A stretch of 34,156 bases of DNA from Acidobacteriaceae bacterium (GCA_003138955.1 PLHP01000082.1:1-34156); one strand, 5' to 3'. Numbered from the stretch's first letter, positions 1 to 9,845 are shown. Notes: generated by a model not told the origin, from the letters alone. Numbers and translations: made by a program.

Positions 1-4
1 AGTC

Positions 5-1447
5 GTGCCCGCCAACACCAACACGCAGACCCAGCTCTCGCGCAACATTCGGCTGAACATCCCCATCATCAGCGCCGCCATGGACACGGTGACCGAGTCG
101 CACATGGCGATTGCCATGGCGCAGCAGGGAGGCCTCGGCATTATTCATCGCAACCTGACCATCGACCAGCAGGCCAATGAAGTCGACAAGGTGAAACGGT
201 CGGAGAGCGGCATGATCGTCGATCCGGTTACCATGTCGCCGGATGCCAAGGTTTCCGATGCGCTCGAAGTCATGCAGAAGTTCAAGATTTCAGGTGTGCC
301 GATCACGCTGAAGGATGGGAAACTGGTCGGCATTCTCACCAATCGCGATCTGCGCTTCGAGACGCGCTTCGACATTCCGATCAGCAAGGTGATGACCAAG
401 GAGAATCTGATCACCGTCCCCGTCGGAACCACCCTGGAGCAAGCCGAAGAGATCCTGCACGAACACCGCGTCGAAAAGCTGCTTGTCGTCGACGACAAGT
501 ACAACCTGAAGGGCTTGATCACGGTTAAGGATATTCAAAAGAAGTTGAAGTATCCGGGCGCTGCCAAAGACACACACGGACGCTTGCGCGTCAGCGCCGC
601 CATTGGCGCCACCGGCGACTTCCTGGAGCGCGCCCAGGAACTGGCGAAGGCGAAAGTCGACGTGCTGGCCATTGACAGCGCGCATGGGCATTCCGCGCTC
701 GTGCTCGCAGCGGTCAAGAAGATAAAGGCGACGCTGCCGGAAGTGGAACTGATTGCCGGCAACGTAGGGACCTTCGATGGCGCCTGCGACCTGGTGCGCG
801 CTGGCGCGGACGGGGTCAAAGTCGGCATTGGGCCGGGCTCGATCTGCACCACGCGCATCGTAACCGGCGTGGGCGTTCCGCAGATCACGGCGATTGCGGA
901 GGCGGCGCGGGCCACGCGCGACGCGGGCGTTCCCGTGATTGCCGACGGCGGCATCAAGTATTCCGGCGATATCAGCAAAGCGCTGGCAGCGGGCGCTTCC
1001 GCGGTGATGATCGGATCGATGTTTGCGGGAACGGATGAAAGCCCGGGCGAACAGATTCTGTATCAGGGGCGCACCTTCAAGGCGTATCGCGGCATGGGGT
1101 CGCTCGGGGCGATGGCGGCGGGTTCGAGCGAGCGCTATTTCCAGAACTCGGATGGAGATGCGTCGACCGCAAACCCAATGACAATGACGGGCGAAGAGTC
1201 GAACCGGCTCGCTAAGCTGGTGCCGGAGGGAATCGAAGGCCGCGTGCCGTATCGTGGTTCGGTGGCGATGATCGTGCACCAGATGGTGGGCGGCCTGAAG
1301 TCGGGCATGGGTTATTGTGGATGCCAGACGGTCGCTGAACTGCAGCAGAAGGCGCGATTCGTGCGCATCAGCGCCGCTGGTCTGCGCGAAAGCCACGTGC
1401 ACGACGTCATGATCACGCGCGAAGCTCCGAATTACGCGGCGGAGTGA
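5..1447 (+). CDS. guaB: IMP dehydrogenase, 5'-truncated by the window edge
   Basis: IMPDH motifs: [19 protein letters not shown], paired CBS domains, [20 protein letters not shown] catalytic loop, [19 protein letters not shown]. The GTG at 5 is probably an internal Val codon, since homologues have upstream sequence. Confidence 0.97.
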   Translation: MPANTNTQTQLSRNIRLNIPIISAAMDTVTESHMAIAMAQQGGLGIIHRNLTIDQQANEVDKVKRSESGMIVDPVTMSPDAKVSDALEVMQKFKISGVPITLKDGKLVGILTNRDLRFETRFDIPISKVMTKENLITVPVGTTLEQAEEILHEHRVEKLLVVDDKYNLKGLITVKDIQKKLKYPGAAKDTHGRLRVSAAIGATGDFLERAQELAKAKVDVLAIDSAHGHSALVLAAVKKIKATLPEVELIAGNVGTFDGACDLVRAGADGVKVGIGPGSICTTRIVTGVGVPQITAIAEAARATRDAGVPVIADGGIKYSGDISKALAAGASAVMIGSMFAGTDESPGEQILYQGRTFKAYRGMGSLGAMAAGSSERYFQNSDGDASTANPMTMTGEESNRLAKLVPEGIEGRVPYRGSVAMIVHQMVGGLKSGMGYCGCQTVAELQQKARFVRISAAGLRESHVHDVMITREAPNYAAE

Positions 1448-1932
1448 GGGACCAGGCCAATTTGACTGCGTCTCGTCCCAATCTTGTGCGCGCCTGGTGG
1501 CCAGCGGTCGTCTGGATCGGTCTCATTACGTTTGAGTCCACCGATTTTTTCTCGTCCGAGCACACCGGCAGCTTGCTGTATACGTTGTTGACGCGCCTGT
1601 TCGGCCAAATCAATTTCTACGACTTCCTCATCTTCCATCACTATCTGCGCAAGACCGGACACGTTGTCGGGTACGGCATGTTGAGCCTTCTGCTGCTGCG
1701 TGGCTGGCGGGCTACGCTCGGTCGAGTTCATACCTTGTTGTTGCGCATGGCGCTGTTGTCCTGGTTAGGTACAGCTTTCGTTGCCGCGATGGATGAATGG
1801 CACCAGAGCTACATTCCATCGCGCACGGGCACGGTCTGGGATGTCGCTCTGGATAGCGTGGCGGGCGTGGCGTTTCTTTTGGTCGCCTATTTCTGGTTGC
1901 GCCGGTCTGATGAGGCGGAGCAGACAGCCTGA
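1444..1932 (+). CDS. VanZ-like family membrane protein
   Basis: Overlaps the guaB stop (GTGA). Contains [25 protein letters not shown] and [25 protein letters not shown], typical of VanZ-like domains. Confidence 0.85.
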   Translation: MRDQANLTASRPNLVRAWWPAVVWIGLITFESTDFFSSEHTGSLLYTLLTRLFGQINFYDFLIFHHYLRKTGHVVGYGMLSLLLLRGWRATLGRVHTLLLRMALLSWLGTAFVAAMDEWHQSYIPSRTGTVWDVALDSVAGVAFLLVAYFWLRRSDEAEQTA

Positions 1933-2208
1933 ACAGGCTGCCGGAAACTCGGAAACGCCGCAGCAAGCCAGGGTCACCCGCCGCATGTGCCGGGTTGGGG
2001 AGCTACACATAAGTAGTACTTCCGAAGCTTTACTGCTCCCGGCTAACCCACGTGGGCACTTGTAAAACGCTCGCCGAAGGTTGAGAGTACCGAAAGCGCC
2101 CGAGTTGGCCCTCCCCCAGCCCCCGGGGTCATCGGCGACAGAAGAAGCCCCAGTCTTATCCGCCAGGAGCGAGATCCGCAAGGAGCGAACTCTGCCTGCC
2201 GAAGCCGC

Positions 2209-3486
2209 TCAGGTTTTAACGGGCCGCGCGGACGAACGGTGGGCGAGCAGGGCGAACGCCGAGACGGTCGCGATCCCCGCGGAAAAATAAAACGGGACCG
2301 CTGGGCCATATACCTTCCAAAGCGCACCGGTCATGACGCTTGAGAGCAGCGTGGTTACGCTGGTGAGAAACGAATAAATCCCAAGAGCTCGGCCACGGAC
2401 ATCGGCGCCCACACTTTCGACGACCAGAGCCTTGAGCACAGGATTGGTCAGCGCATAGAAGAGTCCGTAGAAGGCCATGGTCAGCCAGATTGCCAGTTGA
2501 GAAGGCGCGAGCGCGAAGACAAAATAGACGATGGCGAAAACGAAATATCCGGCGGCGGCGATGGCCGAACGCGAGAAGCGATCGCTGAACTTGCCCGCCG
2601 GCCAGGACAGCAACGTGAACATGATGTTGAAGACCAGTCCCAGCAGTGGCGCTCGAGACGCCGGAATGCCGATATTTCCGGCGCGCAGAACCAGGAACAT
2701 ATCACTGGAATTTCCCAGCGAAAACAGTGTGACCACTGCCAGCACGTAATAGAAGCCGGCAGGCAATTTTGGCAGCCACTTGGATTTGCTGGCGGAGCGA
2801 CGGGCGTCCTCGCCCGTCCGCGTAGGGGCAGCCCCCTGCGACCCGAGCAGTTCTGGATTCGTTCCAGTTTTCGTAAGCGGGTTGCCGCCGCGACGAACCT
2901 CGCTGATTCCGAGCCAGACGACGATTACGCAGAGCGCTCCCGGGATGGCGGCGGACGCGAACACGGCACGCATGCCGAAGCGTCCGATAATTCCGAGCGC
3001 CAGCAGCGGGCCGGCGATGGCGCCGGCGGAATCCATGCCTTGAATCAGGCCATAGGCTGAGCCGAGCGTTGACTTGTCGACCGACTCGGCCACCATCACG
3101 TCGCGGGCGGTGCCACGCACGCCTTTGGCAAAGCGATCGCAAAAGCGAATTCCCAGAATTTGCCACCACGACGAAACCAGCGCCAGCAGCGGCTTCACCG
3201 CGTTGGCCACGAAGTATCCGCCGAGCACGATAGGCTTGCGGCGCGCAACCTTGTCGGCCAGGTAGCCGGAGAAAAACTTGGCAAAAGAAGCCACACTCTC
3301 GGCGATGCCCTCGATAATCCCAAGTTGCGCCGGTCCGGCGCCGAGCGATGCGAGAAAGGCTGGCAGTATCCAGTACGCCATTTCGCTGGCCGTGTCGTTG
3401 AGGAACGAGGTCAGGCCGAAAACGTATACATTCCGGGGGATATTTCGGGGGAGGGACTGCGAAAGTGGTGGGGGCGGCGCGTCCAT
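2209..3486 (-). CDS. MFS transporter
   Basis: Multi-TM protein with FLNDTASEMAYWILPAFLASLGA and GYLADKVARRKPIVLGGY. The MDAPPPP start at 3486 is more plausible than the ORF-track start at 3549. Confidence 0.88.
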   Translation of the reverse strand: MDAPPPPLSQSLPRNIPRNVYVFGLTSFLNDTASEMAYWILPAFLASLGAGPAQLGIIEGIAESVASFAKFFSGYLADKVARRKPIVLGGYFVANAVKPLLALVSSWWQILGIRFCDRFAKGVRGTARDVMVAESVDKSTLGSAYGLIQGMDSAGAIAGPLLALGIIGRFGMRAVFASAAIPGALCVIVVWLGISEVRRGGNPLTKTGTNPELLGSQGAAPTRTGEDARRSASKSKWLPKLPAGFYYVLAVVTLFSLGNSSDMFLVLRAGNIGIPASRAPLLGLVFNIMFTLLSWPAGKFSDRFSRSAIAAAGYFVFAIVYFVFALAPSQLAIWLTMAFYGLFYALTNPVLKALVVESVGADVRGRALGIYSFLTSVTTLLSSVMTGALWKVYGPAVPFYFSAGIATVSAFALLAHRSSARPVKT

Positions 3487-3654
3487 GTCTGTCCATGAAA
3501 ATAGCACGGGCAAGAAGCCAAACGGGGCGGGCGGACAAGCATCCAACACCTTTTACATTGCCTTTACCAGTTGTATTGCCGTTACCCGGCCCTTACGCGG
3601 GCTGCCGAGAAGTCTGGTAACATTTTGCGAACAGCATTTCACTCCGGAGCATCA

Positions 3655-5109
3655 ATGTTTAAAGCGGGCGCGAACCATAAAGAATCTGCGGATTCAAAAG
3701 CACTGGGCATGAATCCGGGGGAGTGTCGACTTCTGGAGGGTGCCAAACCCGGCCCAGCCGGCGTTCGCTCTCGAACGTTCTTTCTGATGGTAGCGACGGC
3801 GCTGGCGATCCGGCTAATCGTCATGGCATTCATGTATCCGCAACATCTGGTGTCCTTTCACGATCACTTCCACTTTGGGTTTGAAGCCGGAAGAATTGCA
3901 CGATCGATTGCACAAGGCGAGGGCTTCAGCAGTCCTTTGTATGAGAAGACCGGGCCGACGGCGTGGATGACGCCGGTCTATCCCTACATCCTGGCGGGAT
4001 TCTTCAAGGTTTTCGGGGTCTACACCAAGGCTGCGGCGCTAGCGGTCCTCTCTTTCAATTGCCTGACATCGGCTTTGACTTGCCTCCCGATCTTTTTTTT
4101 CGCGCGCCGGAGCTTCGGTACACATGTGGCCAAGTGGGCAGGATGGACGTGGGCTTTCTTCCCTTATGCCATCTATTTCCCCATCGACCGAATTTGGGAA
4201 ACCTGGCTCGCCACGCTGCTGTTCGCCCTGCTCTTTATGATTGCACTAAAGCTGGAGCGCACCGATCGAATTTCGGCATGGGCGGGCACGGGCCTACTGT
4301 GGGGCCTAGCCGGGCTAACCAGCGCCGTTGTCGTTTCCGTGCTCCCGTTCCTGCAGTTGCGAATTTCCTATCTTCGGCACAAGCAGGGGCGCCGCTGGTT
4401 GGTGCCGAATATTGTGCTTGGGCTGGCGCTCGTGGTCGCGGTCTCTCCCTGGTTTGTGCGAAACTGGCGCACCTTCCATACTTTCATTCCCTTCCGGGAC
4501 AACATGGGGCTAGTGCTGCGCATGGGCGTTAAGGGCGCCACCAGTGACTGGCAGCGCAATGTCGATTATTGGCAGCCGACTGAACTCGGACCCTGGAATA
4601 ACCCAGTTGAGGTGCAGGAGTTCCAGCGCGATGGCGAACTGAAATATATGGCCACGAAGAAACAACAAGCGCTGGCCTTCATCAAGACTCATAAGCGTTG
4701 GTACCTGTGGACATCGTTACGACGGATGGTTTTCCTTTGGACCGGATACTGGAGTCTGTCGCCCTCATACTTGCAAATAGAGCCGTGGGATCCGGCGAAC
4801 ATAGTGTTTTGCTCGGCCTTCACCATACTGGCATTCGCCGGCCTGCGCAGAGCCTGGAAAAGACGGGCGGACGCGGCGATCTTCTACACTATCGTTCTGC
4901 TGGTGTTTCCTCTGATGTACTACATCACGGCTCCGGAGTTTTACTATCGCCGGCCCCTGGACCCGATAATGGTTGTTCTTGCCGTCTATGCGCTGACTCC
5001 GTCTCGTCGACTCGATGAGCCGCCATCGGCTGACAAGGTTGAAAAGGATCGGCTGCTGCGGGCGTGTGAGGATGACCAGTTCGACTCCGAGTTGGCCGAG
5101 CCGGTGTGA
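3655..5109 (+). CDS. ArnT/PMT-like (GT39 type) polytopic glycosyltransferase family protein
   Basis: Many TM segments; an N-terminal acidic loop with GRIARSIAQGEGFSSPLYEKTGPTAWMTPVYPYIL is typical of GT39/ArnT-like proteins. ATG at 3655 or 3709. Confidence 0.75.
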   Translation: MFKAGANHKESADSKALGMNPGECRLLEGAKPGPAGVRSRTFFLMVATALAIRLIVMAFMYPQHLVSFHDHFHFGFEAGRIARSIAQGEGFSSPLYEKTGPTAWMTPVYPYILAGFFKVFGVYTKAAALAVLSFNCLTSALTCLPIFFFARRSFGTHVAKWAGWTWAFFPYAIYFPIDRIWETWLATLLFALLFMIALKLERTDRISAWAGTGLLWGLAGLTSAVVVSVLPFLQLRISYLRHKQGRRWLVPNIVLGLALVVAVSPWFVRNWRTFHTFIPFRDNMGLVLRMGVKGATSDWQRNVDYWQPTELGPWNNPVEVQEFQRDGELKYMATKKQQALAFIKTHKRWYLWTSLRRMVFLWTGYWSLSPSYLQIEPWDPANIVFCSAFTILAFAGLRRAWKRRADAAIFYTIVLLVFPLMYYITAPEFYYRRPLDPIMVVLAVYALTPSRRLDEPPSADKVEKDRLLRACEDDQFDSELAEPV

Positions 5110-5266
5110 TCCGTGCCTCGATTCCGCTGCTGGCGTGCTTCAGGGAGCGATCTTAACCGCTCCCGCCCCGGCGCGTTATTTGTATCGCGTCCAGCGCTTT
5201 GTTATTCTTTATAAAGGTATTTAGACAGCATAAAGATGCAGGCGTCTTACCGCGCAAGGGGAGAGT

Positions 5267-6643
5267 TTGCCTAAACAGACCTCGGCAGCTGTGGCCCGTT
5301 CCTCTCCTACCCCACATGTACGCTGGTTCTCCCGCCGGCGGCTTATCGCTTTATTTTGCATGGGAGCGGCCATTGCGCTGGTCGTAATGGCTTCGGTCGG
5401 CTCGGTTGGATGGGATGCCCAGGGTTATTGGAAGGCCATTCAAGCTGTTCACCACGATTCCGATCCGTATGCTGAAGATCTTGTGGCGCTGCAGGCGTTT
5501 CACACCCGCTTGGCATCCAACCCGGCCGAGCGCCCGCCCTTTGTCTATGTCTACTCTCCGATGACGCTGCCTTTTCTGCGACTGCTGGCAGTGTTTCCTC
5601 GCTGGCTCCTGGGCCTGCTTTATTGGGCTGCGGTCGCAGCCGGAGTCCTGCTTCAGCTCTGGGCGGGATTCCAGATGGCTGATCAACGCGAACGCCGCTG
5701 GCTGGCGTTGATGCTGCCGGCCATTATCTTCTTCCCCGGACTCATCACCGACGATGCGATTTTGAGCGGCAACGTGGCCTACCCGCTTTATGGCGTAATC
5801 CTGGCCGCCGCTACCGCCGGGTGGAAACATGGCCGGTGGTCCTGGTATTACATCGCCGTTCTGGCCGCTTCAGTTTTCAAGACGCCATTTCTCGTGTTCC
5901 TCGCGTTTCCCGTTCTGATGGAGACGGGTAGGGATAGGGATAGTGGCAGTGACCGCGGCAGGCGGCAATGGGTTCCGTCCGCCATGGCAGCAATTATTGG
6001 AGTGCTGATCTTTGCCGCCCAGATCCGTCTCTGGCCCGGTTTGTTCCGCGAGTACCTGTCGAGCCTGCGATTAGTGTTTGACTACCTGCACGATTTTGGA
6101 TTCGGCCCGGCGGGCACTGTGGGCAGAGCTCTCTGGAGGCGGGGACTGCCGTCTTCTCTCGCAACCACTATTCTGCACCTGCTCGTTGTCTGTGCGCTTG
6201 CAGTTGTCCTCCTGTTGCTTGCGCGTCGCGTCCGCGAATGGAAGCTTCCGCGGGAGGCATGGGTCCCCGTCGCACTGGTCGGCACTGCCCTGTTGAACCC
6301 GCGCATCATGAAATACGATCTCGCCGCCATCACCATTCCGATGCTGCTGATCGGCGGGCGAGCGCTGCGGTTCGCTTTGGGGCGCTCAGCCGGTGAAAAC
6401 CAGGCAGCCAATTCACACGGCGCCGGCCAGAAGCGCTCCGATCGTACGCTGATTCTGGTTGCATCGGGATGTTTCCTGATCCCCAATGTCATAACAGTAG
6501 CCGGGCCATTCTGGTTTCCGGTGGAAGCCGTGATATTGCTTGCCATCTTCGCGATGGGAGTCTGGTCACTTGATCAGAGTTCTCAGGTCTCGGTTTTCAA
6601 CAAAACGTGTAGAACCGTAGAACTCGGTTTTGCTGAGAACTGA
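5267..6643 (+). CDS. GT87/DUF2029-like polytopic membrane glycosyltransferase
   Basis: TTG start; WDAQGYWKAIQAVHHDSDPYAEDL then multiple TM segments, GT87-like. The C-terminus runs into a heptamer repeat array. Confidence 0.7.
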   Translation: MPKQTSAAVARSSPTPHVRWFSRRRLIALFCMGAAIALVVMASVGSVGWDAQGYWKAIQAVHHDSDPYAEDLVALQAFHTRLASNPAERPPFVYVYSPMTLPFLRLLAVFPRWLLGLLYWAAVAAGVLLQLWAGFQMADQRERRWLALMLPAIIFFPGLITDDAILSGNVAYPLYGVILAAATAGWKHGRWSWYYIAVLAASVFKTPFLVFLAFPVLMETGRDRDSGSDRGRRQWVPSAMAAIIGVLIFAAQIRLWPGLFREYLSSLRLVFDYLHDFGFGPAGTVGRALWRRGLPSSLATTILHLLVVCALAVVLLLLARRVREWKLPREAWVPVALVGTALLNPRIMKYDLAAITIPMLLIGGRALRFALGRSAGENQAANSHGAGQKRSDRTLILVASGCFLIPNVITVAGPFWFPVEAVILLAIFAMGVWSLDQSSQVSVFNKTCRTVELGFAEN

Positions 6644-6702
6644 GAACTGAGAACTGCGAACTAATAGCTGAGAACTGGCAACCGACAACCGGCAACTGGC
6701 AA
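6633..6702 (+). repeat. Heptamer array A, 10 units (consensus ctgagaa/ctggcaa)
   Basis: Read directly: ctgagaa ctgagaa ctgagaa ctgcgaa ctaatag ctgagaa ctggcaa ccgacaa ccggcaa ctggcaa. An inverted arm agttctcag lies at 6578-6586. Confidence 0.9.
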
Positions 6703-6735
6703 CTGATTTTCGCCCACGCTGTAGAATAGGAACAC

Positions 6736-7176
6736 ATGTCCGACCGCACTTTTACCCTCGATGAAGCGCAGATGCTCCTGCCGATTCTGGAATCGCTGCT
6801 CCGGCAGGCGATCACCGGCAAGAAGCTGATTGAAGACGTGGACGCCGAGTTGCAGGAAACGGCGCACCGGGTTTTTCTCAGCGGCGGCATGCTGCTGAAT
6901 GTCGTCCATCTGGCGCGACGCAAGGCGGAGCGCGAAAAGTCGCTTCGGCGCATCAAGGATGCTCTCGCCGAAATTGACTCGACCGGCGTGCAGGTGAAAG
7001 ACCTCGACATCGGATTGCTCGATTTCCCCTGCAAGGTAGAGGGCGAGATCCTCCTGTTGTGCTGGAAGCTGGGCGAGCCCACGATCGCGAACTGGCACGG
7101 AACAAACGAGGGCTACGCCGCACGGAAGCCGATTGACCAGCGGATCGCGAACGCGGGCAAGAAGCGGCCGAAGTAA
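6736..7176 (+). CDS. DUF2203 family protein
   Basis: FTLDEAQMLLPILESLL ... GVQVKDLDIGLLDFPCKVEGEILLLCWKLGEPTIANWHGTNEGYAARKPI is characteristic. Confidence 0.88.
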   Translation: MSDRTFTLDEAQMLLPILESLLRQAITGKKLIEDVDAELQETAHRVFLSGGMLLNVVHLARRKAEREKSLRRIKDALAEIDSTGVQVKDLDIGLLDFPCKVEGEILLLCWKLGEPTIANWHGTNEGYAARKPIDQRIANAGKKRPK

Positions 7177-7213
7177 GGACGCTAGGACCGGCTGCTGACA
7201 CCATAAAAAAAGC

Positions 7214-7595
7214 TGTCATCCTGAGCGAAGCGAAGGACCTATGCACTCTCCGGCGCGTAGAGATGCCGTTCGTACCATCCCTCGCTCAAATCGCTCCACG
7301 TCGGATTCACCGAAACGATCAACTGAATTTTCCTAATCCGCAGCCAGCCTTTGATGCGCTTCTCGCGGTCAATCGCGTTGCGCACATCGTCAAAACTCTC
7401 GTAATAGACGAGTCGATCAATCTTGTAGCGCTTGCAGAATTCCGATCCGTTTCCAAACCTGTGTTCCCAAACGCGACGGTGAAGGTTGTTAGTAACGCCG
7501 ACGTAGAGCGACTTCGAGCGATTTGTTAAAATGTAAACGCAATAGCACCGGCGGTCGGCGGAATGCATAGGTCCTTCGCTTCGCTCAGGATGACA
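7214..7595. mobile_element. Candidate IR/GIY-YIG cassette, 382 bp
   Basis: Perfect 32-bp inverted repeats at 7214-7245 and 7564-7595 (TGTCATCCTGAGCGAAGCGAAGGACCTATGCA) bracket one ORF whose start and stop codons lie inside the repeats. Confidence 0.7.
7239..7568 (-). CDS. GIY-YIG domain endonuclease (COG2827/UPF0213-like)
   Basis: CYCVYILTNRSKSLYVGVTNNLHRRVWEHRFG ... LVYYESFDDVRNAIDREKRIKGWLRIRKIQLI. Carries GIY-like VYI, YIG-like YVG, and conserved R and E. Confidence 0.92.
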   Translation of the reverse strand: MHSADRRCYCVYILTNRSKSLYVGVTNNLHRRVWEHRFGNGSEFCKRYKIDRLVYYESFDDVRNAIDREKRIKGWLRIRKIQLIVSVNPTWSDLSEGWYERHLYAPESA

Positions 7596-7685
7596 AGGAT
7601 TAGATTGTGCGTTGCGAAAACGCGGAATTCAGTGAGAGATGGACACCGAAATTGTGATGATTCGCTGCTTGGGCTACCAAAAGTT

Positions 7686-7717
7686 TGTCATCCTGAGCGC
7701 AGCGAAGGACCTATGCA
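7686..7717 (+). repeat. Third (solo) copy of the 32-bp repeat
   Basis: TGTCATCCTGAGCGCAGCGAAGGACCTATGCA, one mismatch to the copies at 7214-7245 and 7564-7595. Confidence 0.95.
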
Positions 7718-7900
7718 CTAGCTTGCAGCGGCGGAAAATCCTCAGCCTCCCAGAAAACAGCGCAAGTTCAGCCTCGCGCCCCGTTCCTTTACTACAGAGC
7801 GCTCCGAGCAGTCTGGGCGGAGGTATGTTCCCAGACATGCACTATCGGCAGTCGAGCAAGCGCCGGGCGTTCTGCTAGAATTATTCGAGGGCGATTACTT

Positions 7901-8599
7901 ATGAGCACTGGACGCAGGTTTACCGGGAAAAGACTGCCCTTGACGCTGGCTTTTGGCGTGCTGGTCGCAGCGGCGATTGGAGCCGCCTGCAATGGCTTTT
8001 TCCAACCCAACACTCTCAGTTCGATTGCGATTCAGCCTCCGAGTCCGCAGGTCCAAGTTGGGCTATCGACGGGCTTAGAGGCTTGGGCAACTTATTCGGA
8101 CAACTCCAGGGGTCTGCTTACTAGCGGTGTTGCATGGGCAAGCACTGGACAAGACGTCAGCGTGGACATCGACCCAAATACCGGGCAGATCACGGGAGTG
8201 GCCCCCGGTGGCACAGCCACAATCACCGCTGCTGCGCAGGGCATCAGCGCGACCGCGACCGCGACTGCATATCTTGGCAACGTCACCGGTCTTATGGTGT
8301 GCACGGGTACGTTTAACACTGGAGTCTGTCCCGCCGCCACCTGGACCATAAGCGGCTCGGTTGGCGGAAGCCAGCAATACTACGCAAAGGCTACCTCCAG
8401 CGGCACAGTAGTGGACGTTACAGTTGTGGCGACTTGGACCGTGTCGCCGACTCCAACCTTAGGATCGATTCAGTGCACAAACAGCCTTGTTTCCCCGGAG
8501 ACCTGCACGGTGGCTAACCCGACAACGGCGGCTCCTTATGTCATTACCGTGACGTATCCCGGCACTACCCCGGCCACGGCAAACATCACGGTGGATTAA
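7901..8599 (+). CDS. Ig-like (BIG2-type) domain lipoprotein
   Basis: Signal/lipobox-like VLVAAAIGAAC; LSSIAIQPPSPQVQVGLSTGLEAWATYSD and DPNTGQITGVAPGGTATITAA are BIG2-like. Confidence 0.75.
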   Translation: MSTGRRFTGKRLPLTLAFGVLVAAAIGAACNGFFQPNTLSSIAIQPPSPQVQVGLSTGLEAWATYSDNSRGLLTSGVAWASTGQDVSVDIDPNTGQITGVAPGGTATITAAAQGISATATATAYLGNVTGLMVCTGTFNTGVCPAATWTISGSVGGSQQYYAKATSSGTVVDVTVVATWTVSPTPTLGSIQCTNSLVSPETCTVANPTTAAPYVITVTYPGTTPATANITVD

Positions 8600-8804
8600 C
8601 CCTGAAAGTTTGAATCGTGCTGCCGGGTGCCCTTCGCCTCGCGGTTTTCGAGACGTGGGATGCCGCGGTCGTTTTCATTTCTACATCTCACGCCCTGACT
8701 TTTTTCATCACAAACCAACGACCAGGCAGCACGCCAAACCGTAGTCGGAGTCACCGAATGAATGCCGGCGGAAGCAGCCTCGCGCTATATTGGGTAGCGA
8801 GCCC

Positions 8805-9845
8805 GTGAAACTTTCCCGCCATCGTTTTTTGCCGCTGATTCCAATTTTTTGTCTCGTGTTGCTCGCCGCGTGCAATCGCGGCCGCGGACGCGTGCTGGAG
8901 ATTGCCTACGTTTCCGGAGTTCAGGCCATCCTGCGCGACCGTGTGGCGGCGGTGTACGAAAAGGCCGGAGTGGTGAAAAACGGCGAGCGCGTGGAAGTGC
9001 TCGACCATGACCGCCGCTTCGTCAAAGTGCGCACCGCAGCGGGCGTCACGGGATGGGTGGAGCAGCGCTACCTCGTCGGCCAGGAAGTCTTCGATCGGAT
9101 CCAGAAGCTGACCGCGGACAACCGGAACGATCCCGTGCAGGCGCAAGGCGCCGCGCGCAACGACACGAATCTGCACGTCGAACCGGGAAGGGATGCCGAA
9201 CATCTGTATCAGATTTCTTCCGGCGAAAAGCTATCGCTGTTGAAGCGAGGCACGGCCGAGAAGCCAGGCGCGGTTGTGCCGCCATCGCGCTCCGCCACAC
9301 CGGGGGGCAACCCGCAAGACAACAAGCCCGTGCCGGTGATTGAGGATTGGTGGCTGGTGCGCGACTCCCACGACCGTGTGGGCTGGGTGCTGGGACGCAT
9401 GATCGATCTCGACATCCCGCTCGACGTCGCGCAATACGCGGAAGGCCAGCGCATCGTCGCATACTTCGTGCTGAATCAGGTTCCGGATGGAGACAAGAAA
9501 GTCGCGCAGTACCTGACCGTCGTCACCGAACCCAAGGACGGCTTGCCGTTTGACTTCAACCAGATTCGCGTCTTCACCTGGAACGTGAAACGCCATCGCT
9601 ATGAGACGGCCTATCGCGAGCGCATGGAAGGCGTCCTGCCGGTGACCGTTTCGCAGGAGAACTTCGACAAGGAAGGCGTGCTGCCCGCGTTCACCCTTCG
9701 CGTGCAGGACGACAACGGCAACGTTACCGAGCGCAAATACAAGCTCAACACGCCAATTGTGCGCCGCGTGTACGCGCTGGGAGAAGAGCCGGCGCGGGCG
9801 GTGAGCAGGAAAGCTGTGAGCCGGAAAGCCAAGCGTAGACGGTAA
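8805..9845 (+). CDS. SH3-like domain lipoprotein
   Basis: Lipobox LVLLAAC; YVSGVQAILRDRVAAVYEKAGVVKNGERVEVLDHDRRFVKVRTAAGVTGWVEQRYL is bacterial SH3-like. GTG 8805 is preferred to TTG 8790. Confidence 0.75.
   Translation: MKLSRHRFLPLIPIFCLVLLAACNRGRGRVLEIAYVSGVQAILRDRVAAVYEKAGVVKNGERVEVLDHDRRFVKVRTAAGVTGWVEQRYLVGQEVFDRIQKLTADNRNDPVQAQGAARNDTNLHVEPGRDAEHLYQISSGEKLSLLKRGTAEKPGAVVPPSRSATPGGNPQDNKPVPVIEDWWLVRDSHDRVGWVLGRMIDLDIPLDVAQYAEGQRIVAYFVLNQVPDGDKKVAQYLTVVTEPKDGLPFDFNQIRVFTWNVKRHRYETAYRERMEGVLPVTVSQENFDKEGVLPAFTLRVQDDNGNVTERKYKLNTPIVRRVYALGEEPARAVSRKAVSRKAKRRR

Noticed and set aside
290-1402. 370-aa minus-strand ORF antisense to guaB
   Set aside because: Low-complexity R/H/A-rich translation fully inside a confident IMPDH gene; a GC-bias artefact.
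6633-6702. Possible CRISPR array
   Set aside because: Repeat units are only 7 bp with no spacers and no cas genes are present; it is a tandem heptamer array.
7639-7878. 79-aa plus-strand ORF (VILSAAKDLCTS...)
   Set aside because: Translation of the solo 32-bp repeat; this peptide pattern is a repeat artefact.
8616-8733. 9-bp inverted repeat cgtgctgcc / ggcagcacg after the Ig-like lipoprotein
   Set aside because: Arms are about 100 nt apart and short; could be chance.
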